Below are positions 12,977 to 13,316 of a DNA stretch of 13,316 bases, piece by piece. A model generated the notes under the pieces. It was given only the letters and a program-made list of their open reading frames with translations. It ran no database searches and was not told where the DNA came from. Origin of the DNA: JBAZYZ01 sp964361185 (GTDB lineage: Bacteria; Patescibacteriota; Minisyncoccia; Phycocordibacterales; VMEP01). A program made the position numbers and the translations under genes. Numbering within the stretch: position 1 is the first letter of the stretch; the number at the start of each line of letters is the position of its first letter. The stretch is taken from contig CAYHZS010000021.1 of assembly GCA_964361185.1 (NCBI GenBank), positions 1-13,316 of the forward strand, in the 5' to 3' direction.

Positions 12977-13316
12977 ATGTCGGATACCAATCCGGAGAAA
13001 ATTAAGCGCTTGCTCTCTCACGCAGTCGAGGAGATTTTTGTTCTCGAGTCTCTGGAGGAAAAACTCCTTTCAGGTAAGAATCTTCGAGTAAAACTAGGTA
13101 TCGACCCTACCTCATCAAATATCCACATTGGAAGGGCTGTTGTTTTGTGGAAATTGCGGGAATTTCAGGATATGGGGCACAAGGTGGTTTTTATCGTTGG
13201 CGATTTTACCGCGCTGGTGGGTGACCCTTCGGACAAACTTTCTAAGCGCCCCATGCTCACCGTTTCGGAGGTCAAAAATAATCTTAAGGCTTATAAAAAA
13301 CAGGTGGGGAAAATTA
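12977..13316 (+). CDS. tyrS: Tyrosyl-tRNA synthetase, N-terminal part, cut by window end
   Basis: From the ATG at 12977 the frame is open to the last base, giving 113 complete codons. It attaches tyrosine to tRNA-Tyr. The Rossmann-fold start is clear: LRVKLGIDPTSSNIHIGRAV with the HIGH-type motif HIGR at 50-53, then VVFIVGDFTALVGDPSDK (70-87) and SKRPML (89-94), as in the TyrRS group with the FTAxxGDPS signature. The KMSKS motif and the C-terminal RNA-binding domain lie beyond the window. The start has no Shine-Dalgarno sequence; the protein aligns with family members from its first residues. It is divergent from the PBP gene, with a palindrome between them. Confidence 0.93.
   Translation, partial: MSDTNPEKIKRLLSHAVEEIFVLESLEEKLLSGKNLRVKLGIDPTSSNIHIGRAVVLWKLREFQDMGHKVVFIVGDFTALVGDPSDKLSKRPMLTVSEVKNNLKAYKKQVGKI

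Noticed and set aside
12926..13021. Upstream extension of the PBP reading frame by 32 residues
   Set aside because: It overlaps the clear start of tyrS on the other strand, crosses the palindrome, and its residues have no PBP character; the ATG at 12925 followed by a basic stretch and a membrane anchor is the natural start.
1..13316. CRISPR arrays, tRNA or rRNA genes, insertion sequences
   Set aside because: No regularly spaced repeats of CRISPR length, no cloverleaf-like or rRNA-like segments and no transposase-like reading frames were seen on either strand.

Overview
The window looks like a piece of a Candidate Phyla Radiation (Patescibacteria) chromosome, most likely from a Parcubacteria-type lineage. 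Three things suggest this: very tight gene packing; a VirB4/pilin-type secretion cassette whose gene content resembles those I know from that group; and a minimal replication-origin block without recF or gyrB. The placement is inferred from protein character and layout, not from a database search.

Left region (1-4770, + strand): the downstream part of a type IV secretion / conjugative-pilus-like operon. It holds the C-terminal two thirds of a VirB4-family ATPase (cut by the window edge), a small multi-pass membrane protein, a secreted beta-rich (Ig/PKD-like) protein, a VirB2/TrbC-like pilin fused to a putative M15-type zinc peptidase domain, and a membrane-anchored beta-propeller-like protein. 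Gaps are 1-55 bases, so one transcript is likely. The peptidase domain on the pilin is the most unusual coding feature of the window.

Middle region (4776-7013, - strand): the classic bacterial origin-flanking block in the order rpmH, rnpA, yidD, yidC, khpB (jag), that is, ribosomal protein L34, RNase P protein, two membrane-insertion factors and an RNA-binding protein. rpmH (44 aa) is short and easily missed, but the translation is unambiguous. A 150-base element built on a TACNNNN heptamer, with inverted parts, sits between yidC and yidD.

Origin (about 7014-9021): dnaA on the + strand, with DnaA-box-like sequences on both sides. Three box-like 11-mers in tandem lie just upstream of a dnaA promoter. 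Downstream, an approximately 20-30% GC island covers the dnaA-dnaN gap and the first third of dnaN, with palindromes and further box-like sites. This suggests a bipartite oriC with the unwinding region between dnaA and dnaN.

Right region (9022-13316): dnaN (sliding clamp) is followed by an 85-aa protein resembling a minimal DciA/DUF721 helicase loader. A class A penicillin-binding protein runs convergently, its stop codon abutting that of the small gene. The start of tyrS is divergent from the PBP gene, and the 51-base divergent gap contains a perfect 12-base-arm palindrome.

Almost no gene has a recognisable Shine-Dalgarno sequence. No tRNA, rRNA, CRISPR array, insertion sequence or convincing intrinsic terminator was seen.
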